Assembly: GCF_001642805.2 (NCBI RefSeq)
Contig: NZ_CP016948.1
Location: 372,001-436,000 of the forward strand
DNA from: Serratia surfactantfaciens
Lineage (GTDB): Bacteria; Pseudomonadota; Gammaproteobacteria; Enterobacterales; Enterobacteriaceae
Reading direction: 5' to 3'
DNA: 64,000 nucleotides
The notes beneath the pieces are model-generated. The model made no database searches. It was not told where the DNA came from and saw only the letters and a list, made by a program, of their open reading frames with translations. Position 1 is the first letter of the stretch, and every line of letters begins with the position of its first letter. Of this stretch, positions 52,393 to 61,532 are shown in pieces. Made by a program: the position numbers and the translations under genes.

Positions 52393-52746
52393 TTACAATT
52401 CATCCGCAGTTGATGGCCGTGAGTTATCAATGATGTCGAAGATTAAACCCCGCTCTGTCACACTGAACCGGACGCTATCGCTGAGAGTGTCTTCGCTGTT
52501 GATATCCAGGCAGGCATTAAAAATTCCCCACTTATAGCGATAACGCATTGAATAATCGCTCTCGCTTTGTCGCACTATATCAAGTATTTCTAATGAATCT
52601 TCGGCGTAACGTGCGCTTTCGGAATAAAAATCGAGTCCGCTGGTCAGCGCAGGTACTAACTCCGCAATATTGTCATTAATCACTTTCTTTAATTCTTTAA
52701 CAGAAAGTGCGTTGACGTCCAGGTTACAGGCAAGGGTAACACGCAT
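52393..52746 (-). CDS. Uncharacterised 117-residue protein
   Basis: The product is not recognised. The protein is acidic, has no signal peptide or membrane segment, and looks like a small alpha/beta cytoplasmic protein: ALSVKELKKVINDNIAEL suggests a helix and the last 50 residues alternate strand-like stretches. No strong Shine-Dalgarno sequence precedes the ATG. Codon use is AT-rich like tomB and hha and unlike the core genes. It is co-oriented with tomB, 158 bp upstream of it. The size, Met start and coherent composition favour a real gene. Confidence 0.55.
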   Translation of the reverse strand: MRVTLACNLDVNALSVKELKKVINDNIAELVPALTSGLDFYSESARYAEDSLEILDIVRQSESDYSMRYRYKWGIFNACLDINSEDTLSDSVRFSVTERGLIFDIIDNSRPSTADEL

Positions 52747-52970
52747 TAATCTTGGCCAACAGCAATGTTATCCGCTTATCTTACTCCTTTTCCGCTCTCG
52801 TCGGTAAAATTTTCGATTTACTTCGGTTTTTTACCTTAAAACAACATTTGCGCAGAATGGGAATATCCCTGTTTTTGATATGGATGACAGTGGCGGAGGG
52901 CGGTGTCTCGTCGGTTGTTACGTTCCGTTGCATTAATGGGCACGGTAGGACTTGAGGTGTCACGGTGATT

Positions 52971-52993
52971 GTGATGTTATATTATAACCATTA
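52971..52993 (+). promoter_or_regulatory. Zur box upstream of the metal ABC importer
   Basis: The core GTTATATTATAAC (52976-52988) is a perfect palindrome around one T and matches the Zur consensus TGTTATAWTATAACA. It lies 28 bp before the possible TTG start of the micro-ORF (53016) and 165 bp before the ATPase ATG. Zinc-bound Zur would block the promoter here. Confidence 0.85.
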
Positions 52994-53000
52994 ACTTACC

Positions 53001-53156
53001 TTGCTGGCCACGACATTGACCCCCACTTCGCAAGATGACGCCGCGCCGTCACTGAATTCACTGTTTACCACTTCCGCTGCTGTGCGTTGTGCGGGTGCCG
53101 CTGTTTTATTGGCTCTGTTGTGGCTCGGCATTTTTTGGGCGGTGTCGCTGCCATGA
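53001..53156 (+). CDS. Possible small single-pass membrane protein upstream of the importer
   Basis: A short frame open from 52995 to the TGA at 53154-53156 has possible TTG starts at 53001 (51 codons) and 53016 (46 codons), with no clear Shine-Dalgarno. It encodes a polar Thr/Ser/Asp N-terminus, an Arg-Cys junction, and about 20 hydrophobic residues rich in Leu, Ala and Trp near the end (AAVLLALLWLGIFWAVSLP). Its stop overlaps the ATPase ATG as ATGA, and the ATPase has only a weak ribosome-binding site, so translational coupling is plausible. The function is unknown. Confidence 0.45.
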   Translation: MLATTLTPTSQDDAAPSLNSLFTTSAAVRCAGAAVLLALLWLGIFWAVSLP

Positions 53157-53866
53157 TCACATTACGCCAACTGGCGATAGGTTATGGCACTACGCCGCTT
53201 TTCCCGCCGCTGAACGGGCAGTTTAGCGCCGGTTCGTTAACCGCGGTGGTGGGCGTCAACGGGGCCGGGAAGTCGACGTTGCTGAAAACCCTCGCCGGTT
53301 TGTTGCCGCCGTTGGCGGGCTGCCTGAGTTTTAACGATGCAAAGCCGCCGCGCAGGGCTTATTTACCGCAGCAGGCGGAACTGGATCGGCAATTCCCGAT
53401 AGCGGTGAGCGATCTGGTGGCGATGGGCTGTTGGTCGCAAAGCGGCATGTTCGGCGGCATGAACAAGCGCGCCGCGAGTCTGGTTAATGAGGCGTTGGCG
53501 AACGTCGGCATGAGTGCGCTGGCGCACAGCCCTGTGGGCGAGCTGTCTGGCGGCCAGTTGCAGCGGGTGCTGTTTGCGCGCCTGCTGGTGCAGCAGGCGC
53601 CGTTGATCCTGCTGGATGAGCCTTTTACCGGCATCGACAGCGCCACCACGCAGATCCTGCTGCAGGCGATTGCGCAACTGCACCGGCAGGGGAGAACGGT
53701 AATCGCCGTTCTGCACGATATGTCGATGGTTGCCGAGCATTTTCCGCAGGTGCTGTTGCTGACCCCGCAGGCGTGCCATTGGGGCGCGGCCGAGCGCGTG
53801 CTGGAACAGGTACCGCGGTATCAGGCCGCCGAACGGCAGCCGGGTCTGCGGGCGGTGGCGCCATGA
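53153..53866 (+). CDS. Zur-linked metal ABC importer, ATPase subunit
   Basis: The 237-residue ABC ATPase has Walker A GVNGAGKST (34-42), Q-loop LPQQ, signature LSGGQ (131-135), Walker B LILLDEP (151-157) and switch His188 (VLHD). It belongs to the zinc/manganese importer group (ZnuC/MntB-like). The ATG at 53153 was chosen because upstream in-frame codons would extend into poorly conserved sequence. Its stop overlaps the permease start (ATGATG), forming a tightly coupled operon. A Zur box upstream points to zinc. Confidence 0.88.
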   Translation: MITLRQLAIGYGTTPLFPPLNGQFSAGSLTAVVGVNGAGKSTLLKTLAGLLPPLAGCLSFNDAKPPRRAYLPQQAELDRQFPIAVSDLVAMGCWSQSGMFGGMNKRAASLVNEALANVGMSALAHSPVGELSGGQLQRVLFARLLVQQAPLILLDEPFTGIDSATTQILLQAIAQLHRQGRTVIAVLHDMSMVAEHFPQVLLLTPQACHWGAAERVLEQVPRYQAAERQPGLRAVAP

Positions 53867-54720
53867 TGCTGTTGCATGGGCTTATCGATCCTTTCCTCTC
53901 TTTCGGTTTTATGCGCCGCGCGCTGATGGCGTGCCTGGCGCTGTCGCTCAGCGCAGCCCCGCTGGGGGTGTTTCTGCTGCTGCGCCGCATGAGCCTGGTG
54001 GGGGATGCGTTGTCCCACGCGGTGTTGCCTGGCGCGGCGATCGGTTATCTGATTTCCGGCATGTCGCTGGTGGCGATGGGCGTGGGCGGTTTTATCGCCG
54101 GGCTGGCGGTGGCGATGCTGTCCGGCCTGGTGAGCCGCCGCACGCCGCTGAAAGAGGACGCCAGTTTCGCCGGGTTCTATTTGGGGTCGCTGGCGCTCGG
54201 GGTCACGCTGGTCTCGCTGCGCGGTTCCAGCGTGGATCTGCTGCACGTGCTGTTTGGTTCGATCCTGGCGGTGGATGCGCAGGCGATGCTGATGGTCGGC
54301 GCGATCGCCACGGTTTCGCTACTGGCGTTGGCGGCGCTGTACCGCGCGTTGGTGATCGAATCTTTTGACGTCACCTTTCTGCGCGTCAACGCGCCGCGCC
54401 GGTTAGCGTTGATCCACGGCCTGTTTTTGGCGCTGGTGGTGGTCAATCTGGTGGCGGGGTTCCAGATCCTCGGTACCCTGATGTCGGTCGGTCTGATGAT
54501 GCTGCCCGCCGCCAGCGCGCGCTTCTGGGCGCGCAACCTGCCGCAGACGCTGGCGGCGGCGATGGGCATCGGTGCGCTTTCCAGCCTGATTGGGCTGGTG
54601 TGGTCCTATTACGCTTCGCTGCCCGCCGGCCCGGCGATCGTGCTCAGCGCCAGCGTCATCTTTTTCGTTTCGATCCTGTTTGGAACGCGCGGCGGCATTT
54701 ACGCCTTCGCGCGCCGTTGA
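53863..54720 (+). CDS. Zur-linked metal ABC importer, permease subunit
   Basis: The 285-residue permease of the ABC-3 family has about eight to nine membrane helices. FMRRALMACLALSLSAAPLGVFLLLRRMSLVGDALSHAVLPG shows the conserved first helices and the DALSHAVLPG motif, and FGSILAVD the coupling region. The start ATG overlaps the ATPase stop. It carries substrate metal across the inner membrane with the neighbouring ATPase and binding protein. Confidence 0.9.
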   Translation: MMLLHGLIDPFLSFGFMRRALMACLALSLSAAPLGVFLLLRRMSLVGDALSHAVLPGAAIGYLISGMSLVAMGVGGFIAGLAVAMLSGLVSRRTPLKEDASFAGFYLGSLALGVTLVSLRGSSVDLLHVLFGSILAVDAQAMLMVGAIATVSLLALAALYRALVIESFDVTFLRVNAPRRLALIHGLFLALVVVNLVAGFQILGTLMSVGLMMLPAASARFWARNLPQTLAAAMGIGALSSLIGLVWSYYASLPAGPAIVLSASVIFFVSILFGTRGGIYAFARR

Positions 54721-54745
54721 GAAGTGCCATTTGCAAGGAGAAAGT

Positions 54746-55624
54746 ATGAAACGTTTACCTATATCGCTGGCGGTCGCTGCTCTGCTGGCCAGCCCATGGG
54801 CGATGGCGAAGACCGTTGACGCCGTCGCCAGCTTTTCCATTTTAGGGGATATCGTCAAGCAGGTGGGGGGCGATCACGTCAAGGTCAGCACGCTGGTGGG
54901 GCCGGATGGCGATCCGCACAGCTTCGAGCCTTCGCCGCAGGACGGCAAAAAGCTGGCGCAGGCCGATGTGGTGTTCGTCAGCGGCCTGGGGCTGGAAGGG
55001 TGGATCGATCGTCTGGTCGGGGCATCGGGCTATAAAGGGCAGGTGATCACCGCTTCACAGGGCATCAATACCCGCCAGATGGAGGAGGACGGCAAACCGA
55101 TTACCGATCCCCATGCCTGGAACAGCATGAAAAACGGCGTGCAGTACGCCACCAATGTGATGAACGCCCTGATTGCCGCCGATCCCGAGGACGCCAACTA
55201 TTTCCGCCAGCGCGGCGCGGAATACATCCAGCAGTTGCAAAAGCTCGACCTGTGGGCCAAAAACCAGTTCGCCGCAGTGCCGCCGCAGAAACGCAAGGTG
55301 CTGACCAGCCATGATGCCTTTGGCTACTTTGGACAAGAGTATGGCGTCACCTTCCTCGCCCCGGTCGGATTTTCCACCGAAGCGGAAGCCAGCGCCAGCG
55401 ACGTGGCGAGCCTGATTAAGCAGATTAAACAGGAGAAGGTTAACGCTTACTTTATCGAAAACCAGACCGATCCGCGGCTGGTAAAACAGATCGCTGCCGC
55501 GACCGGTGCCAAGGCGGGCGGTGAGCTGTACCCGGAAGCGCTCTCCCGCGCCGGCGGCCCGGCGGCCACCTATGAGCAGGCGTTCAAACACAATGTCGAC
55601 ACGCTGCTGAGCAGCATGAAGTAA
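54746..55624 (+). CDS. Zur-linked metal ABC importer, periplasmic binding protein
   Basis: The 292-residue cluster A-I solute-binding protein has a signal peptide cleaved after about residue 21 (WAMA/K). Expected metal ligands are His58 (GDPHSFEP), His123 (DPHAWN), His189 (SHDAFGYF) and Asp242 (NQTDPRL). Three His plus Asp occurs in zinc binders such as TroA. The His-rich zinc loop of ZnuA is missing, so it is probably not the main ZnuA; a Zn or Mn substrate is possible, and the Zur box favours zinc. The ATG follows CAAGGAGAAAGT. Confidence 0.88.
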   Translation: MKRLPISLAVAALLASPWAMAKTVDAVASFSILGDIVKQVGGDHVKVSTLVGPDGDPHSFEPSPQDGKKLAQADVVFVSGLGLEGWIDRLVGASGYKGQVITASQGINTRQMEEDGKPITDPHAWNSMKNGVQYATNVMNALIAADPEDANYFRQRGAEYIQQLQKLDLWAKNQFAAVPPQKRKVLTSHDAFGYFGQEYGVTFLAPVGFSTEAEASASDVASLIKQIKQEKVNAYFIENQTDPRLVKQIAAATGAKAGGELYPEALSRAGGPAATYEQAFKHNVDTLLSSMK

Positions 55625-55675
55625 TCACTGCCCCCGCCCGCGGGTGGGGGACAGCTTGCAGGCACTTTCTCGTCA

Positions 55676-55710
55676 TAAAAAAAGCCCCGTTGAGCAGCAA
55701 CGGGGCTTTG
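55676..55710. terminator. Terminator between the importer operon and rpmJ2
   Basis: A 12-bp stem (AAAGCCCCGTTG / CAACGGGGCTTT) with a 5-base loop is flanked on the left by a long A run, so it terminates the minus-strand L31/L36 unit efficiently and may serve the convergent importer operon. Confidence 0.85.
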
Positions 55711-55730
55711 CGACAGATGACACTTTGGAG

Positions 55731-55871
55731 TTAACGCTTTTTCTTACGTCCCTGTACCGCTTTGAATCGCGGATTGCTTTTACAGATCACATAGATGCGG
55801 CCACGACGACGCACGACTTTGCAATCCGGGTGGCGGTTTTTCGCCGAACGCAATGAACTCAATACCTGCAT
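55731..55871 (-). CDS. rpmJ2: 50S ribosomal protein L36, type B (zinc-independent)
   Basis: This 46-residue basic protein (YkgO-like) begins [17 protein letters not shown] and ends with the L36 signature [18 protein letters not shown]. Compared with the zinc-binding L36 it lacks the complete C-C-C-H ligand set, the C- form that replaces the zinc form under zinc starvation. It is too short for the usual cut-off but fully conserved. It lies 12 bp after the L31B gene on the minus strand. Confidence 0.93.
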   Translation of the reverse strand: MQVLSSLRSAKNRHPDCKVVRRRGRIYVICKSNPRFKAVQGRKKKR

Positions 55872-55883
55872 GGGGTTTCCTTG

Positions 55884-56138
55884 TTACTTATTGCCGATAA
55901 AGCGGCCAAAGCGCTGCTGGAAGCGCGCCGTGCTGCCTTCTTTGGAGTAGTCTTTCTGCTTGCCGGTGTAATACGGATGCGAAGCGGAAGAGACGTCGAG
56001 GGTGACATACGGCCAGCTTTCACCGTCCAGTTCGATGGTGCGATCGGTTTTGATGGTCGATCCCACTTTGAAGTAGGCGTTGGCGCTGACGTCGTGGAAT
56101 ACCACGGTGCGGTAATCGGGATGGATGCCGGGTTTCAT
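55884..56138 (-). CDS. rpmE2: 50S ribosomal protein L31, type B (zinc-independent)
   Basis: The 84-residue protein (YkgM-like) has the L31 type B sequence [23 protein letters not shown] with no CxxC zinc motif, and the [12 protein letters not shown] segment. It replaces zinc-binding L31 on the ribosome when zinc is scarce, freeing metal. A Zur box immediately upstream and the downstream L36B gene give a textbook zinc-starvation operon. Confidence 0.96.
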   Translation of the reverse strand: MKPGIHPDYRTVVFHDVSANAYFKVGSTIKTDRTIELDGESWPYVTLDVSSASHPYYTGKQKDYSKEGSTARFQQRFGRFIGNK

Positions 56139-56152
56139 GATGGCTTTCTCGT

Positions 56153-56175
56153 GTAATGTTATACTATAACAATAA
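56153..56175 (-). promoter_or_regulatory. Zur box upstream of rpmE2-rpmJ2
   Basis: The core GTTATACTATAAC (56158-56170) is a perfect palindrome around one C and shares 12 of 13 bases with the box at 52976-52988. It lies 19 bp upstream of the L31B start. This matches the Zur consensus and the known Zur control of ykgMO. Confidence 0.88.
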
Positions 56176-56264
56176 TTATGCGCCGACCCGGCGTCGCGAT
56201 CAAGCGTAAATTGTACTCATGAGTGAATTAATGAGAACGGTTTGCATTAAGCAACTGAAGCAAA

Positions 56265-56292
56265 AGAAAAAGGCCGCATGCGCGGCCTTTTC
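56265..56292 (-). terminator. Terminator after acrB
   Basis: A 10-bp stem (AAAAGGCCGC / GCGGCCTTTT) with an ATGC loop is flanked on the left by A-rich sequence, giving a U-tract on the acrB strand. Confidence 0.88.
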
Positions 56293-56324
56293 GATTATCA
56301 GGTGGAGCTCACATCACTGAGCGA

Positions 56325-59300
56325 TCAGTGGTGCTCTACCGGATGGCTGTGTTCCAGATCTTCGCTCTTCTTGCTGAAGCGGCGGCGAACCACCACGAAG
56401 AACACCGGTACGAAGAAGATCGCCAAGACGGTAGCGGTGATCATCCCGCCCATTACGCCGGTACCCACCGCGTTCTGTGCGCCGGAGCCCGCACCGCTGC
56501 TGATAACCAGCGGCAGAACCCCGAGGATGAAGGCCAGAGACGTCATCAGGATTGGACGCAGACGCATACGCACCGCTTCCAACGTCGCTTCGATCAGGCC
56601 TTTGCCTTCTTTCTCCATCAGATCCTTGGCGAATTCCACGATCAGGATGGCGTTCTTCGCCGATAGACCTATGGTGGTCAGCAGCCCCACCTGGAAGTAC
56701 ACGTCGTTGTTCATGCCGCGCATCGTCGCGGCCAACAAGGCACCGATAACCCCCAGCGGCAATACCAGCATGACCGAGAACGGCACCGACCAGCTTTCAT
56801 ACAACGCCGCCAGACACAGGAACACCACCAGAATCGAGATGGCGTACAGCGCCGGCGCCTGGTTGCCCGACAGACGTTCCTGATAGGACATGCCGGTCCA
56901 GTCGTAACCGATGCCGCTTGGCAGTTTGGACGCCAGCTGTTCCATCAGGTTCATCGCTTCACCGGTACTCTTGCCCGGTGCGGCCTGGCCGAGAATTTCC
57001 ATCGACGGCAAGCCGTTATAGCGTTCCAGACGCGGTGAGCCGTATTCCCATTTCGCCGAAGAGAAGGCGGAGAATGGTACCATCTGGCCGCTGGTTCCGC
57101 GCACGTACCACTTGTTGATGTCTTCCGGCAGCATGCGGAACGGCGCCTCGGCCTGTACGTACACCTTCTTCACACGACCGCGGTCGATGAAGTCGTTGAC
57201 GTACGAACCACCCAGCGCGGTGCTCAGCGTGCTGTTGATGGTGGTGATGCTGACGCCCAGCGCCTTGGCTTTCTCCTGATCGACGATCAGTTTGAACTGC
57301 GGCGTATCTTCCAGGCCGTTCGGGCGCACACCCACCAGCACGTCCGGATGCTGAGCAACCATGCCCAACAGCTGGTTACGCGCTTCGGTCAGTTTTTCGT
57401 GCCCCAGGCCGCCCTGGTCGATCAGTTCGAAGTCGAAGCCGGTTGCGGTACCGAGTTCGATGATCGCCGGCAGGTTGAACGGGAACACCAGGCCTTCTTT
57501 AATCTGCGAGAACGCACCCATTGCGCGACCCGCGATCGCTTCGACCTTGTTTCCGGCCCCTGGGCGCTCGCCCCAGTCTTTCAGGCTGACGAACGCCAGA
57601 CCGTTGTTCTGGCCGTTACCGTTGAAGCCGAAGCCCGCGACGGTAAACACCGAGACCACGTTGTCCTTTTCCTTGTTCAGGAAGTAGTCGGAGACTTCTT
57701 CCAGCACTTTGTTGGTGCGGGATTCGGTGGCGCCGGCAGGCAGCTGCACCATGGTCAACAGGATGCCCTGGTCTTCATCCGGCAGGAACGAGGAAGGCAG
57801 GCGCAGGAACAGCAGGCCCATGCCAACCACGATCAGCAGGTAGATGATCAGGTAGCGACCGGTGCTGCGCAGGATGTTGCCCACGCTGTCGGTGTAGTGA
57901 TGCGTGCTCTTCTCGAACATGCGGTTAAACCAGCCGAAGAAGCCTGTTTTAACCCCGTGATCGCCTTTCGGGATCGGTTTGAGCATGGTGGCGCACAGCG
58001 CCGGCGTCAGGATCAAGGCCACCAGCACTGACAGCGCCATCGCGGACACGATGGTGATCGAGAACTGGCGATAGATGGCGCCGGTTGAACCGCCGAAGAA
58101 CGCCATCGGCACGAATACCGCCGACAGCACCATGGCGATACCCACCAACGCGCCCTGGATCTGGCCCATCGATTTACGGGTGGCTTCTTTCGGCGGCAGC
58201 CCCTCTTCGGACATCACGCGCTCGACGTTTTCCACCACCACGATGGCGTCATCCACCAGCAGGCCGATCGCCAACACCATACCGAACATCGTCAGGGTGT
58301 TTATCGAGAAGCCGAACGCCGCGAGTATCGCAAAGGTCCCCAGCAGTACTACCGGCACCGCGATGGTTGGGATCAACGTCGCGCGGAAGTTCTGCAGGAA
58401 CAGATACATCACCAGGAACACCAGGATGATGGCTTCGATCAGCGTTTTCACCACTTCGTTGATGGAGATTTTAACGAACGGGGTGGTGTCGTACGGATAA
58501 ACCACTTTCATCCCTTGCGGGAAGAATGGTGCCATCTTGGCCAGCTCGTCTTTCACACCTTTGGCGGTGTTCAAGGCGTTGGCACCGGTAGCCAGTTTGA
58601 TACCCAGACCGGCGGCAGGCTTGCCGTTATAGCGAGCGGTAACGGCGTAGCTTTCCGCGCCGCGCTCGATGTGAGCGACGTCGCGCAGGCGCACCTGGGA
58701 ACCGTCGGTATTGACCTTCAGCAGGATCTTGCCGAACTCTTCCGGCGAAGTCAGACGGGTCTGCGCGATGATCGAGGCGTTCAACTGCTGCCCCGGCACC
58801 GGCGGCAGGCCGCCCAGCTGCCCTGCGGCGATCTGGTTGTTCTGCTCGGTGATGGCGGAAGTCACGTCCGTGGTCGTCAGCTGGTAGTTGTTCAGCTTGT
58901 TCGGGTCCAGCCAGATACGCATCGCGTACTGGGCACCGAACAGCTGCACTTCACCCACGCCGGACGAACGGCTGATCGGGTCCTTGATGTTGGACGCCAC
59001 GTAGTCCGCAATATCGTCCTGAGTCATGTTCGGATCGTCGGAAACGAAGCCGGCCACCATCAGGAAGCTGCTGCTGGATTTTTCTACTTTCAGGCCCTGC
59101 TGCTGAACTTCTTGCGGCAGCAGCGGGGTGGCCAACGACAGTTTGTTCTGGACCTGAACCTGCGCGATGTCAGGATCGGTGCCGGATTCAAACGTCAGGG
59201 TAATGGTGACGCTACCAGAGGAATCACTGGTGGAGGACATGTACATCAGGTTATCGATACCGTTCATGTTCTGTTCGATAATCTGTGTGACGGTATCCTG

Positions 59301-59471
59301 CACCGTTTTGGCATCTGCGCCCGGGTAGTTGGCGGAAATGCTCACCGCCGGCGGTGCAATAGTGGGATACTGCGCAATTGGCAGTTTCATTATTGCAAGC
59401 ACCCCCGCCAACATGACGATGATGGCGATAACCCAGGCGAAAATTGGGCGATCTATAAAGAACTTAGCCAT
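56325..59471 (-). CDS. acrB: RND multidrug efflux pump AcrB
   Basis: AcrB is the proton-driven inner-membrane trimer of the AcrAB-TolC multidrug pump. The 1048-residue protein has 12 membrane helices and two periplasmic porter/docking repeats. The proton-relay Asp pair is seen in [20 protein letters not shown] (near 407-408), and the C-terminal half repeats the fold ([17 protein letters not shown]). It starts [17 protein letters not shown]. It lies 17 bp after acrA on the same strand. In S. marcescens the orthologous pump has been described under Sde names. Confidence 0.97.
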   Translation of the reverse strand: MAKFFIDRPIFAWVIAIIVMLAGVLAIMKLPIAQYPTIAPPAVSISANYPGADAKTVQDTVTQIIEQNMNGIDNLMYMSSTSDSSGSVTITLTFESGTDPDIAQVQVQNKLSLATPLLPQEVQQQGLKVEKSSSSFLMVAGFVSDDPNMTQDDIADYVASNIKDPISRSSGVGEVQLFGAQYAMRIWLDPNKLNNYQLTTTDVTSAITEQNNQIAAGQLGGLPPVPGQQLNASIIAQTRLTSPEEFGKILLKVNTDGSQVRLRDVAHIERGAESYAVTARYNGKPAAGLGIKLATGANALNTAKGVKDELAKMAPFFPQGMKVVYPYDTTPFVKISINEVVKTLIEAIILVFLVMYLFLQNFRATLIPTIAVPVVLLGTFAILAAFGFSINTLTMFGMVLAIGLLVDDAIVVVENVERVMSEEGLPPKEATRKSMGQIQGALVGIAMVLSAVFVPMAFFGGSTGAIYRQFSITIVSAMALSVLVALILTPALCATMLKPIPKGDHGVKTGFFGWFNRMFEKSTHHYTDSVGNILRSTGRYLIIYLLIVVGMGLLFLRLPSSFLPDEDQGILLTMVQLPAGATESRTNKVLEEVSDYFLNKEKDNVVSVFTVAGFGFNGNGQNNGLAFVSLKDWGERPGAGNKVEAIAGRAMGAFSQIKEGLVFPFNLPAIIELGTATGFDFELIDQGGLGHEKLTEARNQLLGMVAQHPDVLVGVRPNGLEDTPQFKLIVDQEKAKALGVSITTINSTLSTALGGSYVNDFIDRGRVKKVYVQAEAPFRMLPEDINKWYVRGTSGQMVPFSAFSSAKWEYGSPRLERYNGLPSMEILGQAAPGKSTGEAMNLMEQLASKLPSGIGYDWTGMSYQERLSGNQAPALYAISILVVFLCLAALYESWSVPFSVMLVLPLGVIGALLAATMRGMNNDVYFQVGLLTTIGLSAKNAILIVEFAKDLMEKEGKGLIEATLEAVRMRLRPILMTSLAFILGVLPLVISSGAGSGAQNAVGTGVMGGMITATVLAIFFVPVFFVVVRRRFSKKSEDLEHSHPVEHH

Positions 59472-59488
59472 GTATTACCGGCTCCTTT

Positions 59489-60676
59489 TTATGACTTCTG
59501 CGCTTCAGACTGCGGCTGTTTTTGCGCCTGAGTGTCAACTTCCTGCACTTTTACCTGCGCGCCCGGATGCACTTTCATCAGGCCGGTGACGATCACGCGA
59601 TCGCCGGCTTTCAGGCCATCGGTAACCAGCCATTTGTCGCCAATCGCCTGGTCCGCCTTCAGCGTGCGCAGTTCAACTTTGTCGTCTGCCCCTACCACCA
59701 GCGCCGTCGCGTCGCCGCGCGGGTTGCGGGTTACGCCTTGCTGAGGTACCAGCAGCGCATCGCTGCGCACGCCTTCGTCCAGACGAGCGCGCACGAACAT
59801 GCCCGGCAGCAGCGTATCGTTCGGGTTAGGGAACAGAGCGCGAATGGTGATGGAACCGGTGGTCTCATCGACGGTGACGTCAGAGAACTCCAGCGTGCCT
59901 TCCTGCGCGTATTCGGCGCCGTTTTCCAGCATCAGTTTCACTTTAGCCTTGCCGTTTTCCTGTTTCAGCGCGCCGCTGGCCAATTCTTGCTTCAGGCGCA
60001 GGAAGTCGGTGCTCGACTGGGTGACGTCGACATACATCGGATCCAGCTGCTGCACGGTGGACAGGGCGGTCGCCTGGCCGTTGCTGACCAGCGCGCCTTC
60101 GGTCACGGCGGATTTGCCGATGCGGCCGGAGATCGGAGAGGTCACCTTGGTGTACGCCAGGTTGATGCGCGCGGTTTCCACGGCGGCCTTGGCGGCCACG
60201 ACGGCGGCATCCGCCTGCTGCAGCGTGGAGACGGCGTTGTCGTAGTCCTGCTTACTGATATAGCTGGTACCCAGCAATGGTTTGTAGCGGTTTACCGTCA
60301 CGCGCGCGATCGAAGCGCTGGCCTGCGCTTTGGCCAAATCGCCTTTCGCGCTGTCGTAGCTGGCCTGATAGGTGGCGGGATCGATTTGGTACAGGGACGT
60401 CCCGGCCTTGATATCGCTGCCTTCAACGAAGTTGCGCTTCAGGATGATGCCGCTGACCTGAGGGCGAACTTCGGCGATACGATACGCAGCGGTGCGGCCA
60501 GGAAGATCGGTAGTGATGTTGAGAGGCTCGGCTTTCAAGGTCACTACGCCCACTTCAGGTGCCTGTTGATGAGCGCCTTGCTGTTGGGTTTCTTTATCGT
60601 TACATCCTGTTAGCACTAAGCTGCCTGAAAGCATCAGAACGGCCGCCAGAGGCGTTAACCCTCTGTTTTTGTTCAT
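59489..60676 (-). CDS. acrA: RND efflux periplasmic adaptor AcrA
   Basis: AcrA is the membrane-fusion lipoprotein that links AcrB to TolC. The 395-residue precursor has lipobox LVLTGC (residues 20-25), followed by beta-barrel, lipoyl and alpha-hairpin domains (about 100-170 SAKGDLAKAQASASIARVTVNRYKP-type helices) and a C-terminal membrane-proximal domain. It heads the acrAB operon, divergent from acrR across a 142-bp regulatory region. Confidence 0.97.
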   Translation of the reverse strand: MNKNRGLTPLAAVLMLSGSLVLTGCNDKETQQQGAHQQAPEVGVVTLKAEPLNITTDLPGRTAAYRIAEVRPQVSGIILKRNFVEGSDIKAGTSLYQIDPATYQASYDSAKGDLAKAQASASIARVTVNRYKPLLGTSYISKQDYDNAVSTLQQADAAVVAAKAAVETARINLAYTKVTSPISGRIGKSAVTEGALVSNGQATALSTVQQLDPMYVDVTQSSTDFLRLKQELASGALKQENGKAKVKLMLENGAEYAQEGTLEFSDVTVDETTGSITIRALFPNPNDTLLPGMFVRARLDEGVRSDALLVPQQGVTRNPRGDATALVVGADDKVELRTLKADQAIGDKWLVTDGLKAGDRVIVTGLMKVHPGAQVKVQEVDTQAQKQPQSEAQKS

Positions 60677-60766
60677 AGAAAAACCTCAAGTGTCCGATTT
60701 CAAAATGATCAATGGATCACAAGCTTTAAAACCCATTGCTGCGTTAATTATATGTGCGTGCTATGG

Positions 60767-60790
60767 TACATACATTCGCGAATGTATGTA
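60767..60790. promoter_or_regulatory. AcrR operator between acrA and acrR
   Basis: A 24-bp perfect palindrome with half-site TACATACATTCG closely matches the E. coli AcrR operator (TACATACATT-N4-AATGTATGTA). It lies in the acrA-acrR divergent region, 29 bp before acrR, so AcrR can repress both genes. Confidence 0.93.
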
Positions 60791-60818
60791 AATCACACTC
60801 CCCCTAAATAACAATGCC

Positions 60819-61502
60819 ATGGCACGAAAAACCAAACAGCAGGCACAAGAAACCCGACAGCAAATCCTTGATGCTGCGGTGAGAGAGTTCTCTGAACGTG
60901 GCGTTGCTGCAACGTCACTGACAGATATTGCCACCGCTGCTGGGGTTACGCGTGGAGCTATTTACTGGCACTTCAAGAATAAGGTAGACCTGTTTAATGA
61001 AGTTTGGGAATCTACCGAGCCGAAAATTGACCAGCTCGAGACAGAGTATCAGGCAAAGTTTCCCGATAATCCACTGCGGGTTATCCGAGAAATTCTGATT
61101 TACATTCTGACGTCTACGGTGGAAGACTGCCGCAGGCGGGCGTTGATGGAAATTATATTCCACAAATGCGAGTTTGTCGGTGAAATGATGCCGCTGCTGG
61201 ATTCGCGCAAAGTGCTGTATCTCGCCGGTTATGAACGCATCGAGGCCGTGCTGTATAACTGCATACATCACGGGCAATTGCCCAGCGATCTGCACACTCG
61301 CCGGGCGGCGATCATCCTGCGCGGTTATATCACCGGCCTGATGGAAAACTGGCTGTTTATGCCGGAAAGTTTTGATCTGCGGGCCGAGGCCGAAGCGTTG
61401 GTGGACGCGTTCCTGGACATGCTGCAGTTTTGCCCCACCCTGCGCCTCAAACCCGATGCGCCGACGCCAACAACGCCAGACGCCGGCCGCCTTCCTTTAT
61501 AA
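60819..61502 (+). CDS. acrR: TetR-family repressor AcrR
   Basis: AcrR represses acrAB and itself; drugs bound to its C-terminal pocket release it from DNA. The 227-residue protein begins [20 protein letters not shown], with the HTH at about residues 30-55 ([31 protein letters not shown]). The ligand domain follows at about 75-205. The tail is Pro/Thr-rich and longer than in E. coli (215 residues). The ychN-like gene starts 30 bp downstream, so the two may be co-transcribed. Confidence 0.97.
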   Translation: MARKTKQQAQETRQQILDAAVREFSERGVAATSLTDIATAAGVTRGAIYWHFKNKVDLFNEVWESTEPKIDQLETEYQAKFPDNPLRVIREILIYILTSTVEDCRRRALMEIIFHKCEFVGEMMPLLDSRKVLYLAGYERIEAVLYNCIHHGQLPSDLHTRRAAIILRGYITGLMENWLFMPESFDLRAEAEALVDAFLDMLQFCPTLRLKPDAPTPTTPDAGRLPL

Positions 61503-61532
61503 TAAGTCTTGATAAATATAAGGAGAGACTTC

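Noticed and set aside
52752..52955. 67-codon plus-strand frame before the Zur box
   Set aside because: TTG start without a ribosome-binding site, ends upstream of the promoter, no coherent features; opposing frame is equally open.
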